This document shows positions 1-7,092 of a stretch of 8,574 nucleotides of DNA, one piece after another (the stretch's first letter is position 1; each line of letters opens with the position of its first letter). Source of the stretch: Pseudomonadota bacterium. GTDB taxonomy: Bacteria; Pseudomonadota; Gammaproteobacteria; Burkholderiales; Burkholderiaceae_B. A model generated the notes under the pieces. That model did not search any database. It was given only the letters and a program-made list of their open reading frames with translations, and was not told where the DNA came from. The stretch is taken from NCBI GenBank assembly GCA_023388835.1, contig JAEWFK010000125.1:1-8574 (forward strand), read 5' to 3'. The translations under genes and the position numbers were made by a program.

Positions 1-620
<620 letters not shown>

Positions 621-645
621 AACCAAGCAGCGCATTCAGCCGGCC

Positions 646-1269
646 TCAGTCAAGCTCCCGCATCAAAGCAGCCAGTTCCGCCACCCCCCGATCCGCCAAG
701 GCTTCTGCCGCACCCCGCCGATCGCGCGGCTCCCGATTCTGGCTCAGCTTCGACTTGCCGGCCAGCGACGTAATCGTGATCTCGATGCCTACGATATTCT
801 GCAGCATCGAATCGATGTACTCGGGAGCCGAATCCGTCATCTTCCAGGGTTGCGGCTCGGTGGCCTCGTGCTTTCGCGTCAATCGAGCGACCACGCCCCG
901 CACAAAGCGCTCATCGTCGTGAATCGTGAGCTGCCCATGTGCATGGACCACCTCGTAGTTCCAGGTCGGCACCTGCCGGTGCGCTTCATGCTTGCTCGGG
1001 TACCAGTTGGGCGAAATATAGGCTTGCGCGCCCTGGAAGATCACCATCACCTGTGACCCGTTCGCGCAGCGTTGCCAAAGCGGATTGGCACGGGCAACGT
1101 GAGCCAGCAGGGTTCCGTGGGGCCCCTTGGCGGCATCGAACTCAAAAGGGATGTGGTCGGCGTCCAGCCCCATCTTGCCCTGGACCACCAGCGCTCCCAG
1201 CGGGTGATCGCGGATGATTCGATGCAGCGCTTCCGGCCGGGTTTCTGCGAAGTGAGGTGGAATATACAT
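646..1269 (-). CDS. paiB: PaiB-type FMN-binding negative transcriptional regulator family protein
   Basis: The 207-residue protein matches the PaiB / FMN_bind_2 family, which has a split-barrel flavin-binding fold. Visible family features are the N-terminal MYIPPHFAE, the HPLGALV stretch (22-28), DHIPFEF (38-44), LLAHVARANPLW (54-65), the AYISPNWYPSK strand (83-93), VPTWNYEVVHAHG (100-112) and a C-terminal LAGKSKLSQNR (169-179). Members are annotated as negative regulators because Bacillus PaiB affects protease and sporulation genes; the biochemical role in proteobacteria is poorly defined, so the regulator label is inherited. I chose the ATG at 1269 because family proteins begin with MYIPPHF and a GGATGG ribosome-binding-like site lies 6 nt upstream. 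A longer frame from a TTG at 1311 would start inside the terminator hairpin loop and is unlikely. The gene lies 13 nt downstream of that terminator's U-tract, leaving no obvious room for its own promoter. Confidence 0.88.
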   Translation of the reverse strand: MYIPPHFAETRPEALHRIIRDHPLGALVVQGKMGLDADHIPFEFDAAKGPHGTLLAHVARANPLWQRCANGSQVMVIFQGAQAYISPNWYPSKHEAHRQVPTWNYEVVHAHGQLTIHDDERFVRGVVARLTRKHEATEPQPWKMTDSAPEYIDSMLQNIVGIEITITSLAGKSKLSQNREPRDRRGAAEALADRGVAELAALMRELD

Positions 1270-1282
1270 GGACTGTCCATCC

Positions 1283-1330
1283 AAAGAAAAACGCCGCGGC
1301 TCTGCATTCAATATCAGAGCCCGCGGCGTT
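1283..1330 (-). terminator. Rho-independent terminator after mdh
   Basis: Reading the minus strand, positions 1330-1315 pair with 1304-1290 in a stem of 15 bp with one bulged C and a 10-nt loop (1305-1314). The stem is very GC-rich (core CCGCGG). It is followed at once by TTTTTCTTT on the minus strand, a classic U-tract. The plus strand has no T-run after the hairpin, so the element is one-directional. It sits about 55 nt past the mdh stop codon and fits as the mdh terminator, but its end is only 13 nt from the paiB start codon. Confidence 0.88.
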
Positions 1331-1384
1331 CATTCAGCAATGACCGGCCCGAATACGCGAGACCCGGCCAGATACCGAACTGAT

Positions 1385-2374
1385 TTACTTCAGGAGATCC
1401 TTCACGCCGTCGCGCTCTTCCAGCAGTTCATTCAGCGTGAAGTCCATGCGCTCGCGTGAGAAATCGTCGATTTCCAAGTCGCGAACCATCGTGTATTCAC
1501 CGTTCTCCGTGATGACGGGGAAGCCGTAGATGATGCCTTCAGGGATGCCGTAGGAACCGTCGGAGGGAATGCCCATGGTGACCCACTTGCCATTCGAACC
1601 CAGTACCCAGTCACGCACGTGATCGATGGCGGCATTGGCGGCCGACGCGGCCGAGGACAAGCCGCGGGCTTCGATGATGGCCGCGCCGCGTTTGCCGACC
1701 GTGGGGATGAAGGTGTCGCGGTTCCACGCGTCATCGTTGATCAACTGGGGCAGCTTCTCGCCGCCGACCGTGGCGTAACGGATGTCCGGATACATCGTGG
1801 GCGAATGGTTGCCCCATACGATGAGGTTCTCGATGTCGGCCACCGCCTTGCCCGACTTGGCGGACAGTTGCGAGAGGGCGCGGTTGTGGTCCAGGCGCAG
1901 CATGGCGGTGAAGTTCTTCGCGGGAAGATCCGGCGCCGACTTCATGGCGATGTAGGCATTGGTGTTGGCGGGGTTGCCGACGACCAGTACCTTGACGTCG
2001 CGGCTGGCGACGTCGTTCAGGGCACGACCCTGGGCGGTGAAGATCTGGGCGTTGACCTGCAGAAGGTCCTTGCGCTCCATGCCGGGGCCGCGGGGGCGAG
2101 CGCCCACCAGCAGGGCGACGTCCGCGTCCTTGAAGGCTTCACGCGGGTCGCTGTGTGCGGTCATGCCCTGCAGCAGCGGGAATGCGCAGTCGTCCAGCTC
2201 CATCATGACGCCCTTCAGCGCCTTCTGGGCTTTCTCGTCAGGAATCTCGAGCAGCTGCAGAATGACGGGTTGGTCTTTGCCGAGCATTTCGCCGGAGGCG
2301 ATGCGAAACAGCAGAGCGTAGCCAATCTGGCCGGCGGCGCCCGTGACGGCGACGCGCATGGCGGGTTTGGACAT
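1385..2374 (-). CDS. mdh: Malate dehydrogenase (NAD-dependent)
   Basis: This 329-residue enzyme interconverts malate and oxaloacetate with NAD in the cytoplasm, supplying oxaloacetate to the citrate synthase encoded in the same window. The N-terminal Rossmann fold shows TGAAGQIGY at 11-19, with an acidic residue at the end of strand two (E43), as expected for NAD preference. The mobile arginine loop GARPRGPGMERKDLL is at 91-105. The catalytic set is present: N137 in GNPANTN, D162 and R165 in LRLDHNRA, and H190 in WGNHSPTMYPD. Length and motifs fit the Thermus/eukaryotic-cytosolic-like type (about 327-330 residues) rather than the shorter E. coli type of 312. The ATG at 2374 is preceded by a GGAGA ribosome-binding site 6 nt upstream. 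It is transcribed away from gntR and ends in a strong terminator. No defect is visible. Confidence 0.97.
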   Translation of the reverse strand: MSKPAMRVAVTGAAGQIGYALLFRIASGEMLGKDQPVILQLLEIPDEKAQKALKGVMMELDDCAFPLLQGMTAHSDPREAFKDADVALLVGARPRGPGMERKDLLQVNAQIFTAQGRALNDVASRDVKVLVVGNPANTNAYIAMKSAPDLPAKNFTAMLRLDHNRALSQLSAKSGKAVADIENLIVWGNHSPTMYPDIRYATVGGEKLPQLINDDAWNRDTFIPTVGKRGAAIIEARGLSSAASAANAAIDHVRDWVLGSNGKWVTMGIPSDGSYGIPEGIIYGFPVITENGEYTMVRDLEIDDFSRERMDFTLNELLEERDGVKDLLK

Positions 2375-2471
2375 GAAGGATCTCCGATAGATGAGTAGGG
2401 ATGAAAGGAAATTCCGGTGTGCGACAGTGTAAAACTTTTGTCGTGCAAGCGTGCCGCCGCGAAAGCGCCAA

Positions 2472-2500
2472 AGCGTAGCGAATCACGCCTTGCCCGTCAA
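2472..2500 (-). promoter_or_regulatory. Candidate sigma-70 promoter for mdh
   Basis: On the minus strand, TTGACG (2500-2495) is followed after exactly 17 nt by TACGCT (2477-2472). The -35 box matches the consensus at 5 of 6 positions; the -10 is weak (3 of 6). Initiation near 2465 would give a leader of about 90 nt before the mdh ATG. The 16-bp palindrome begins 9 bp upstream of this -35. It is a visual prediction only. Confidence 0.35.
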
Positions 2501-2518
2501 TCATCTTATATCTTATAT
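2490..2518 (+). promoter_or_regulatory. Candidate sigma-70 promoter for gntR
   Basis: TTGCCC (2490-2495) is separated by 17 nt from TTATAT (2513-2518); a TATATA box at 2514-2519 with an 18-nt spacer is an equally good reading. The -10 lies inside the 16-bp palindrome, so a protein bound there would be expected to block initiation. The site overlaps the candidate mdh promoter on the other strand. It is a visual prediction only. Confidence 0.35.
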
Positions 2519-2524
2519 AAGATA
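2503..2524. promoter_or_regulatory. Perfect 16-bp palindrome with an extra half-site, likely operator
   Basis: Positions 2509-2524 read TATCTTATATAAGATA, which equals its own reverse complement. Immediately before it, the half-site ATCTTAT is repeated (2503-2509, then 2510-2516), followed by the inverted copy ATAAGAT (2517-2523), so there are two direct half-sites and one inverted. The element is AT-only apart from one G/C pair per half-site, in otherwise GC-rich DNA. It lies between divergent mdh and gntR, 88 bp before the preferred gntR start, 28 bp before the alternative ATG, and 134 bp before mdh. An operator for the adjacent GntR protein is the natural reading. The textbook HutC-type core GT-N-TA-N-AC is not evident, so a different binder is possible. 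Confidence 0.6.
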
Positions 2525-2612
2525 GAGGAGTATTAGACATAAATCGTCAGGCATGCGACAATTCTACGGTTATCCAGATTCCGCTCAAGCAGCAACGAGC
2601 CCGTCTCATCCT

Positions 2613-3383
2613 ATGCCCGATCAGCCCACCGTGGACCGTAGCCCCGACCCCGAGCGTGCCGGGGGCAGCGCGGCGTTCAGCCCCCTGTATCAACAGATCA
2701 AAGCACTGTTGCTGCAGGGCCTGGATCGTGGCGAATGGAAACCTGGGGAAGCCATTCCCAGCGAACTCGAGCTGGCGGCGCGCTTTCAGGTCAGCCAGGG
2801 AACGGTTCGCAAGGCCATCGATGAACTCGCAGCCGAAAACCTCCTGCTGCGCCGCCAGGGTAAAGGCACCTTCGTGGCCACCCACCATGAGGCCCGGGTC
2901 CGCTTCCGTTTTCTGCGCCTTACGCCAGACGATGACAAGCAGGCGGCCTCGGGCAGCCGTATTCTCGAGTGCCGGCGCATCAAGGCTCCGGCCGATATCG
3001 CCGCCATACTCGATTTGCGCACCGGCGACACCGTGGTCAATCTGCGCCGAGTTCTCTCTTTCGACGATTCCCCCACCATACTTGATGACATCTGGCTGCC
3101 CGGCGCGCCCTTCAAGGGGCTGACGGTCGACCGGCTCGAACGTAGCCGTAGCCCGCTGTATGCGCTGTTCGAATCCGAGTATGGCGTGAGCATGGTGCGC
3201 GCGGAAGAAAAAATCCGGGCGGTTGCGGCCAGCCAGACCCAGGCCGAATTGCTCGATGTGCCGGTCGGGCATCCGCTGCTGCAAGTGGAACGGGTCTCGT
3301 ATACCTATGGTGATCGACCCATGGAACTGCGCAGGGGGTCTTACCTGACCGAACGATTCCACTATAGAAACAGCTTGAACTAG
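2613..3383 (+). CDS. GntR-family transcriptional regulator, HutC type (UTRA domain)
   Basis: From the preferred start the protein has 256 residues. An N-terminal winged helix-turn-helix of GntR type spans about 22-89: FSPLYQQIKALLL, then PGEAIPSELELAARFQVSQGTVRKAIDEL, and the wing RRQGKGTFVA. The rest (about 97-250) is a UTRA-like effector domain of the HutC subfamily, with GDTVVNLRRVLSFDDSPTILDDIWLP and a C-terminal PMELRRGSYLTERFHY. Such proteins usually repress genes until a small metabolite binds; the ligand here is unknown. The gene diverges from mdh and precedes sdhC by 100 bp, so control of citrate-cycle genes is a reasonable inference. An in-frame ATG at 2553 would add 20 residues. 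I prefer 2613 because those codons have only about 6 of 19 third positions G or C, against most of the codons after 2613. Neither start has a clear ribosome-binding site; a GAGGAG at 2525-2530 lies too far from both. Confidence 0.93.
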   Translation: MPDQPTVDRSPDPERAGGSAAFSPLYQQIKALLLQGLDRGEWKPGEAIPSELELAARFQVSQGTVRKAIDELAAENLLLRRQGKGTFVATHHEARVRFRFLRLTPDDDKQAASGSRILECRRIKAPADIAAILDLRTGDTVVNLRRVLSFDDSPTILDDIWLPGAPFKGLTVDRLERSRSPLYALFESEYGVSMVRAEEKIRAVAASQTQAELLDVPVGHPLLQVERVSYTYGDRPMELRRGSYLTERFHYRNSLN

Positions 3384-3394
3384 GGCCGCCGGCC

Positions 3395-3426
3395 CGCCGA
3401 TTTGATGCCCATGGGTCAAATCGGCG
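3395..3426. repeat. Perfect 11-bp inverted repeat between gntR and sdhC
   Basis: CGCCGATTTGA (3395-3405) and TCAAATCGGCG (3416-3426) are exact reverse complements around a 10-nt centre that itself contains the palindrome CCCATGGG. A smaller inverted repeat, GGGCC with GGCCC, lies just before it (3383-3395), starting at the gntR stop codon. No T-run follows on either strand, so it is not a standard intrinsic terminator. It could be an operator ahead of the sdh operon, an mRNA hairpin, or a U-less terminator of gntR. Confidence 0.6.
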
Positions 3427-3431
3427 AAAAT
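3403..3431 (+). promoter_or_regulatory. Weak candidate promoter for the sdh operon
   Basis: TTGATG (3403-3408) and GAAAAT (3426-3431) are spaced by 17 nt, each matching sigma-70 consensus at about 4 of 6 positions. The pair straddles the 11-bp inverted repeat, so a protein bound to the repeat would cover the promoter. Initiation would fall about 45 nt before sdhC. The evidence is thin: the other hexamer pairs I tried in this spacer were worse, but none is convincing. Confidence 0.2.
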
Positions 3432-3483
3432 GCCGGTTGCGCTTTGCAATACATCGATTTTCTGCAATCACTTCGAGGCCATC

Positions 3484-3897
3484 ATGTCCGAAACAGCTTC
3501 AAAGTCGCGTCCACAGTATCGTAATATTACTGTGCCGCAGATCCTGAGCTACCGTCTGCCCCTAGCGGGCAAGGCGTCGATCCTTCATCGCGTCAGCGGC
3601 GCGCTCCTGTTCCTCTGTTTACCCCTTGTCATCGTGCCGCTTTTCGGCCGTAGTGTCGAGTCGCCGGAAACCTTTGCCGGCCTGGCGCAATGGACTTCCC
3701 ATCCGCTATTCAAGCTGGTGTTGCTCACGCTCATCTGGGGTTACCTGCATCACTTCTGTGCCGGCATCCGCTACCTGACGCTCGATCTGCACATGGGCAG
3801 CGACAAGCATACCGCGCAGAAGACGGCGGGTGCGGTGTTCGCGGTCAGCCTGGCGCTCACCGTGGTTCTTGGTCTTAAATTGTTCGGGGTGTGGTAA
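3484..3897 (+). CDS. sdhC: Succinate dehydrogenase cytochrome b556 subunit
   Basis: This 137-residue inner-membrane protein is one of the two anchors of succinate dehydrogenase (complex II). Three hydrophobic segments are visible at about 33-55, 74-98 and 114-136. The family motif SILHRVSG is at 32-39; by alignment with E. coli SdhC, S32 and R36 match the quinone-site residues S27 and R31. The second segment ends in HHFCAGIRYL, where H90 aligns with the haem ligand H84 of E. coli. The ATG at 3484 has GAGG 6 nt upstream and gives a normal family length; an ATG at 3430 would prepend 18 residues of cysteine-rich, non-family sequence and was not used. The stop codon overlaps the sdhD start by one base (TAATG), implying translational coupling. 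It is the first gene of the sdhCDAB-sdhE-gltA cluster. Confidence 0.96.
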   Translation: MSETASKSRPQYRNITVPQILSYRLPLAGKASILHRVSGALLFLCLPLVIVPLFGRSVESPETFAGLAQWTSHPLFKLVLLTLIWGYLHHFCAGIRYLTLDLHMGSDKHTAQKTAGAVFAVSLALTVVLGLKLFGVW

Positions 3898-4277
3898 TGG
3901 CTCAACAAAGTCTCGGCCATAAGCGGCTCGTCGTCGGCGCTCACTACGGCACCATCGACTTCATCGTTCAGCGTGTCACGGCCGTCATCATGGCCGTCTA
4001 CACCATCGTGCTTCTGCTCGGCTTCCTGTTCATGGGCGAGCTGAACTACGAAAACTGGCGCAATCTGTTTGCCTTCACCTGTCTGGGCATGCCGGTTGGT
4101 CAGATGCTTGCCTCCGTCGCCTTCCTGTCGCTGGCGTGGCATGCATGGATCGGTATGCGCGATATCTGGATGGATTACGTGCGTGCCCCTGGGCTGCGTC
4201 TCTTCCTCCAGGTTCTGACCCTGCTCTGGCTGGTCGGCACCATCGCCTTTTTTGCAAAAATTCTCTGGAGTCTCTAA
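3897..4277 (+). CDS. sdhD: Succinate dehydrogenase hydrophobic membrane anchor subunit
   Basis: The 126-residue protein is the second membrane anchor of complex II and shares haem b and the quinone site with SdhC. Hydrophobic segments lie at about 27-47, 65-88 and 101-122. The motif HAWIGMRDIWMDYV is at 82-95: H82 aligns with the E. coli haem ligand H71, and D93-Y94 with the quinone-site pair D82-Y83. I place the start at ATG 3897, which overlaps the sdhC stop; the GTG at 3891 is in frame but lies within sdhC and would add only two residues. The gene ends 3 nt before the sdhA start, so all four sdh genes appear to be translated from one message. Length is slightly above the 115 residues of E. 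coli SdhD, mainly in the N-terminal tail. Confidence 0.96.
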   Translation: MAQQSLGHKRLVVGAHYGTIDFIVQRVTAVIMAVYTIVLLLGFLFMGELNYENWRNLFAFTCLGMPVGQMLASVAFLSLAWHAWIGMRDIWMDYVRAPGLRLFLQVLTLLWLVGTIAFFAKILWSL

Positions 4278-4280
4278 GCC

Positions 4281-6056
4281 GTGGCTGCTGTCAAATCCTC
4301 CCTACCTCGCCGCCGCTTCGATGTGGTGGTCGTGGGCGCCGGCGGCGCCGGCATGCGTTGTTCCCTTCAACTGGCTGAAGCCGGCCTGTCCGTGGCCGTA
4401 CTGTCCAAGGTCTTTCCCACGCGTTCGCACACGGTTGCGGCGCAGGGCGGCGTCAGTGCCTCGCTGGGCAACATGAGCGAAGACGACTGGTACTGGCACA
4501 TGTACGACACGGTCAAGGGTTCCGACTGGCTCGGTGACCAGGACGCCATCGAATTCATGTGCCGCGAAGCGCCTCACGCGGTGTACGAGCTCGAACACTT
4601 CGGCATGCCGTTCGACCGCAACGCCGACGGCACCATCTATCAGCGTCCTTTCGGCGGCCATACTGCCAATTTCGGCGAAAAGCCCGTTCAGCGCGCCTGT
4701 GCGGCCGCTGACCGTACCGGTCACGCCATGCTGCATACGCTCTACCAGCGCAACGTCGCAGCCCGCACGCAGTTCTTCGTCGAATGGATGGCGCTGGATC
4801 TCTTGCGCAATGACCAGGGTGATGTCCTGGGCGTGACTGCGCTCGAAATGGAAACCGGCGAAATCTACGTTCTCGAAGGCAAAAAGGTCGTGCTGGCCAC
4901 CGGCGGTGCAGGCCGCATCTGGGCCGCTTCCACCAATGCCTTCATCAACACCGGCGATGGCCTGGGCATGGCGGCGCGTGCGGGCATTCCTCTGCAGGAT
5001 ATGGAGTTCTGGCAGTTCCACCCCACCGGTGTGGCCGGCGCGGGCGTGCTGATCACTGAAGGGGTGCGCGGCGAAGGCGGCATTCTGCTCAACAAGGACG
5101 GCGAGCGGTTCATGGAACGCTACGCGCCTACCCTGAAGGACTTGGCTCCGCGCGATTTCGTGTCCCGCTCCATGGACCAGGAAATCAAAGAAGGCCGCGG
5201 TTGCGGCGACGGCAGCTACGTCGTGCTCAAGCTCGATCACCTGGGTGCGGAAACCATCCAGAAGCGTCTGCCGTCCATTCGCGAAATCGCCATCAAATTC
5301 GCCAACGTGGACCCTATCAAGGATCCGATTCCCGTCGTACCGACCATCCATTACCAGATGGGCGGCATCCCGACCAACATCTACGGCCAGGTCGTCACGC
5401 AAGTGAACGGCGAAGCGCGCATCGTGAATGGACTCTACGCCATTGGCGAATGTGCGGCCACCTCGGTGCACGGCGCGAACCGTCTGGGTACGAACTCTTT
5501 GCTCGATTTGATCGTGTTCGGCCGCTCTGCGGGCAACCACATTGTCGACGAGCACCCCGAGAAGACACACCAGCACGAGCCCATCCCCGACTCGGCGATC
5601 GATTTTTCGCTCGACCGCATCAACCGGCTCGAATCGCGCACCTCTGGCGAGAAAGCTCAGGACGTCGGTCACAAGATTCGCGCAGCGATGCAGCATCACT
5701 GCGGCGTGTTCCGGACGATGGATCTCCTCTCCAAGGGCGTCGACGCCATCGAGAGCCTGGTGCCCGAAGTCCAGGACATCTACTTCAAGGACAAGTCGAA
5801 GGTGTTCAATACGGCACGTGTCGAAGCCTTGGAACTGGCCAACATGATCGAAGTTGCCCGGGCCACGACCAAATCGGCGGCAAACCGCACCGAAAGCCGT
5901 GGCGCCCATGCCTTGAATGACCACCCCGAGCGCGACGACGAGAACTGGCTGCGCCATACGCTTTGGTTCTCCGAGGGCAGCACCCTCGAATACAAGCCGG
6001 TGACGATGAAGCCCCTGACTGTGGAAAGCTTCCCGCCCAAGGCGCGTACGTTCTAA
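4281..6056 (+). CDS. sdhA: Succinate dehydrogenase flavoprotein subunit
   Basis: This 591-residue catalytic subunit oxidises succinate to fumarate on the cytoplasmic face of the inner membrane and passes electrons to SdhB. The FAD-binding motif VVVGAGGAGM is at 16-25. H50 in RSHTVAAQGG is the expected site of covalent FAD attachment (E. coli H45). Active-site residues are present: H247 in FHPTG, E260 and R263 in TEGVRGEGG, R291 in PRDFVSRS, H357 in IHYQMGG and R401 in NRLGTNSLLDL. The C-terminal domain ends in PPKARTF, similar to the usual family end. The start is a GTG at 4281, with GGAG 10 nt upstream and only 3 nt after sdhD; no ATG precedes the FAD fold in a better position. Full length and intact. 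The downstream sdhE product probably assists flavinylation of H50. Confidence 0.98.
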   Translation: MAAVKSSLPRRRFDVVVVGAGGAGMRCSLQLAEAGLSVAVLSKVFPTRSHTVAAQGGVSASLGNMSEDDWYWHMYDTVKGSDWLGDQDAIEFMCREAPHAVYELEHFGMPFDRNADGTIYQRPFGGHTANFGEKPVQRACAAADRTGHAMLHTLYQRNVAARTQFFVEWMALDLLRNDQGDVLGVTALEMETGEIYVLEGKKVVLATGGAGRIWAASTNAFINTGDGLGMAARAGIPLQDMEFWQFHPTGVAGAGVLITEGVRGEGGILLNKDGERFMERYAPTLKDLAPRDFVSRSMDQEIKEGRGCGDGSYVVLKLDHLGAETIQKRLPSIREIAIKFANVDPIKDPIPVVPTIHYQMGGIPTNIYGQVVTQVNGEARIVNGLYAIGECAATSVHGANRLGTNSLLDLIVFGRSAGNHIVDEHPEKTHQHEPIPDSAIDFSLDRINRLESRTSGEKAQDVGHKIRAAMQHHCGVFRTMDLLSKGVDAIESLVPEVQDIYFKDKSKVFNTARVEALELANMIEVARATTKSAANRTESRGAHALNDHPERDDENWLRHTLWFSEGSTLEYKPVTMKPLTVESFPPKARTF

Positions 6057-6068
6057 GCAGGATACGAG

Positions 6069-6785
6069 ATGACCCAAAAACGCACTGTCAAATTCGAAAT
6101 CTACCGCTACGATCCTGATAAGGACGAGCGCCCTTACATGCAGAAGCTTGAAGTCGAGCTTCAGCCTACCGACAAGATGCTGCTGGACGCCATCGTCCGC
6201 ATCAAGAACGACGTGGACGACAGCATTTCCATCCGACGTTCCTGCCGGGAAGGGGTGTGCGGTTCCGATGCCATGAACATCAATGGCAAGAACGCGCTGG
6301 CCTGCACGACCAACTTGAACGAACTGTCTGAGCCCATCGTTCTGCGTCCGCTGCCCGGCTTGCCGGTGGTCCGCGATCTCATCGTGGACATGACGCACTT
6401 CTTCAACCAGTACCATTCGATCAAGCCGTTCCTCATCAACGACCAGCCGCCGCCCGAGCGCGAGCGTCTGCAGTCGCCCGAGGCCCGCGCCCATCTCGAC
6501 GGCCTGTACGAATGCATTCTGTGCGCTTGCTGTTCCACGTCCTGCCCGTCGTTCTGGTGGAACCCCGACAAGTTCGTGGGTCCCGCCGGCCTGTTGCAGG
6601 CTTACCGATTCATCGTGGACAGCCGCGACGAAGCGACCGGCGAACGTCTGGACAACCTGGAAGATCCTTATCGCCTGTTCAGATGCCACACCATCATGAA
6701 CTGTGCCGACGTCTGTCCCAAGGGCCTCAACCCCTCGGCGGCCATTGGCAAGATCAAGGAATTGCTGGTGCGCCGCACCGTCTAA
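6069..6785 (+). CDS. sdhB: Succinate dehydrogenase iron-sulfur subunit
   Basis: The 238-residue protein carries electrons from FAD to quinone through three iron-sulfur clusters. The N-terminal ferredoxin domain has C59, C64, D67 and C79 for the [2Fe-2S] cluster; the aspartate in place of a third cysteine is normal in proteobacterial SdhB. In the C-terminal domain C149, C152, C155 and C216 fit the [4Fe-4S] cluster, and C159, C206 and C212 the [3Fe-4S] cluster. The C-terminal-domain positions are the same as I recall for E. coli SdhB, and the length is the same. The W163-W164 pair after CPSF lies at the expected quinone-site edge. The ATG at 6069 follows sdhA by 12 nt and has AGGA upstream. Nothing unusual is visible. 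Confidence 0.98.
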   Translation: MTQKRTVKFEIYRYDPDKDERPYMQKLEVELQPTDKMLLDAIVRIKNDVDDSISIRRSCREGVCGSDAMNINGKNALACTTNLNELSEPIVLRPLPGLPVVRDLIVDMTHFFNQYHSIKPFLINDQPPPERERLQSPEARAHLDGLYECILCACCSTSCPSFWWNPDKFVGPAGLLQAYRFIVDSRDEATGERLDNLEDPYRLFRCHTIMNCADVCPKGLNPSAAIGKIKELLVRRTV

Positions 6786-6812
6786 ACCGTTAATTCAAAC
6801 TTTGGATCTCTG

Positions 6813-7073
6813 ATGAGAAAGTTGTCAGACCTGGACCGTACGCGCTTGCGTTGGCGGGCGCGTCGCGGCCTGCTGGAGAACGACCTGATCATCACGCGAT
6901 TTCTGGATCAGTACGAGACTGAGTTGACGGACCAGGATGTTGCCGCTCTGACCTTGCTATTCGAGATGAGCGACAACGATCTGCTCGATGTATTGCTGGG
7001 CCGCCAGGAACCGTCGGGCGTGTATGACACGCCCGACATCCGTCGCCTGGTCGCCGTGATGCAAAAGCTATAA
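6813..7073 (+). CDS. sdhE: FAD assembly factor SdhE (YgfY/Sdh5 family)
   Basis: This 86-residue protein belongs to the small helical SdhE family, which promotes covalent attachment of FAD to SdhA. The diagnostic RGxxE motif is R18-G19-L-L-E22, inside RARRGLLENDLIITRFL. The rest is a short acidic helical bundle with the typical tail DLLDVLLGRQEPSG (56-69), and the total length is standard. The ATG at 6813 follows sdhB by 27 nt and is preceded by GGA at normal spacing. Location between sdhB and gltA is consistent with its role and makes co-expression with its client SdhA likely. Family evidence (E. coli and Serratia SdhE, mitochondrial Sdh5) supports the function; it is not testable from the sequence alone. 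Confidence 0.95.
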   Translation: MRKLSDLDRTRLRWRARRGLLENDLIITRFLDQYETELTDQDVAALTLLFEMSDNDLLDVLLGRQEPSGVYDTPDIRRLVAVMQKL

Positions 7074-7092
7074 ATATCTAGAGGAAAATGTG

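Noticed and set aside
621..645. Terminator between convergent prpR and paiB
   Set aside because: The 25-nt gap shows no hairpin with a T-run in either direction.
1270..1311. Upstream TTG start extending paiB by 14 residues
   Set aside because: The TTG lies in the loop of the mdh terminator, and the added residues are encoded by the hairpin; family proteins start at MYIPPHF.
1619..2398. Plus-strand open frame of 259 codons opposite mdh
   Set aside because: Glycine- and aspartate-rich antisense shadow of mdh with no domain.
2547..3467. Minus-strand open frame of 306 codons opposite gntR and the sdhC leader
   Set aside because: It mirrors gntR and has no family features; the plus-strand GntR/UTRA protein is unambiguous.
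3430..3483. ATG at 3430 extending sdhC by 18 residues
   Set aside because: The extra residues are not family-like, and the ATG at 3484 has a proper ribosome-binding site and normal length.
4302..6689. Minus-strand open frame of 795 codons opposite sdhA and sdhB
   Set aside because: It lies wholly opposite two certain genes, crosses their junction, resembles no family I know, and is the kind of long antisense frame that high-GC codon bias creates.
7060..7080. AT-rich TATAAATAT at the sdhE-gltA junction as an internal gltA promoter
   Set aside because: A TATAAA box is visible at the sdhE stop codon, but I found no reasonable -35 hexamer at 16-18 nt spacing.
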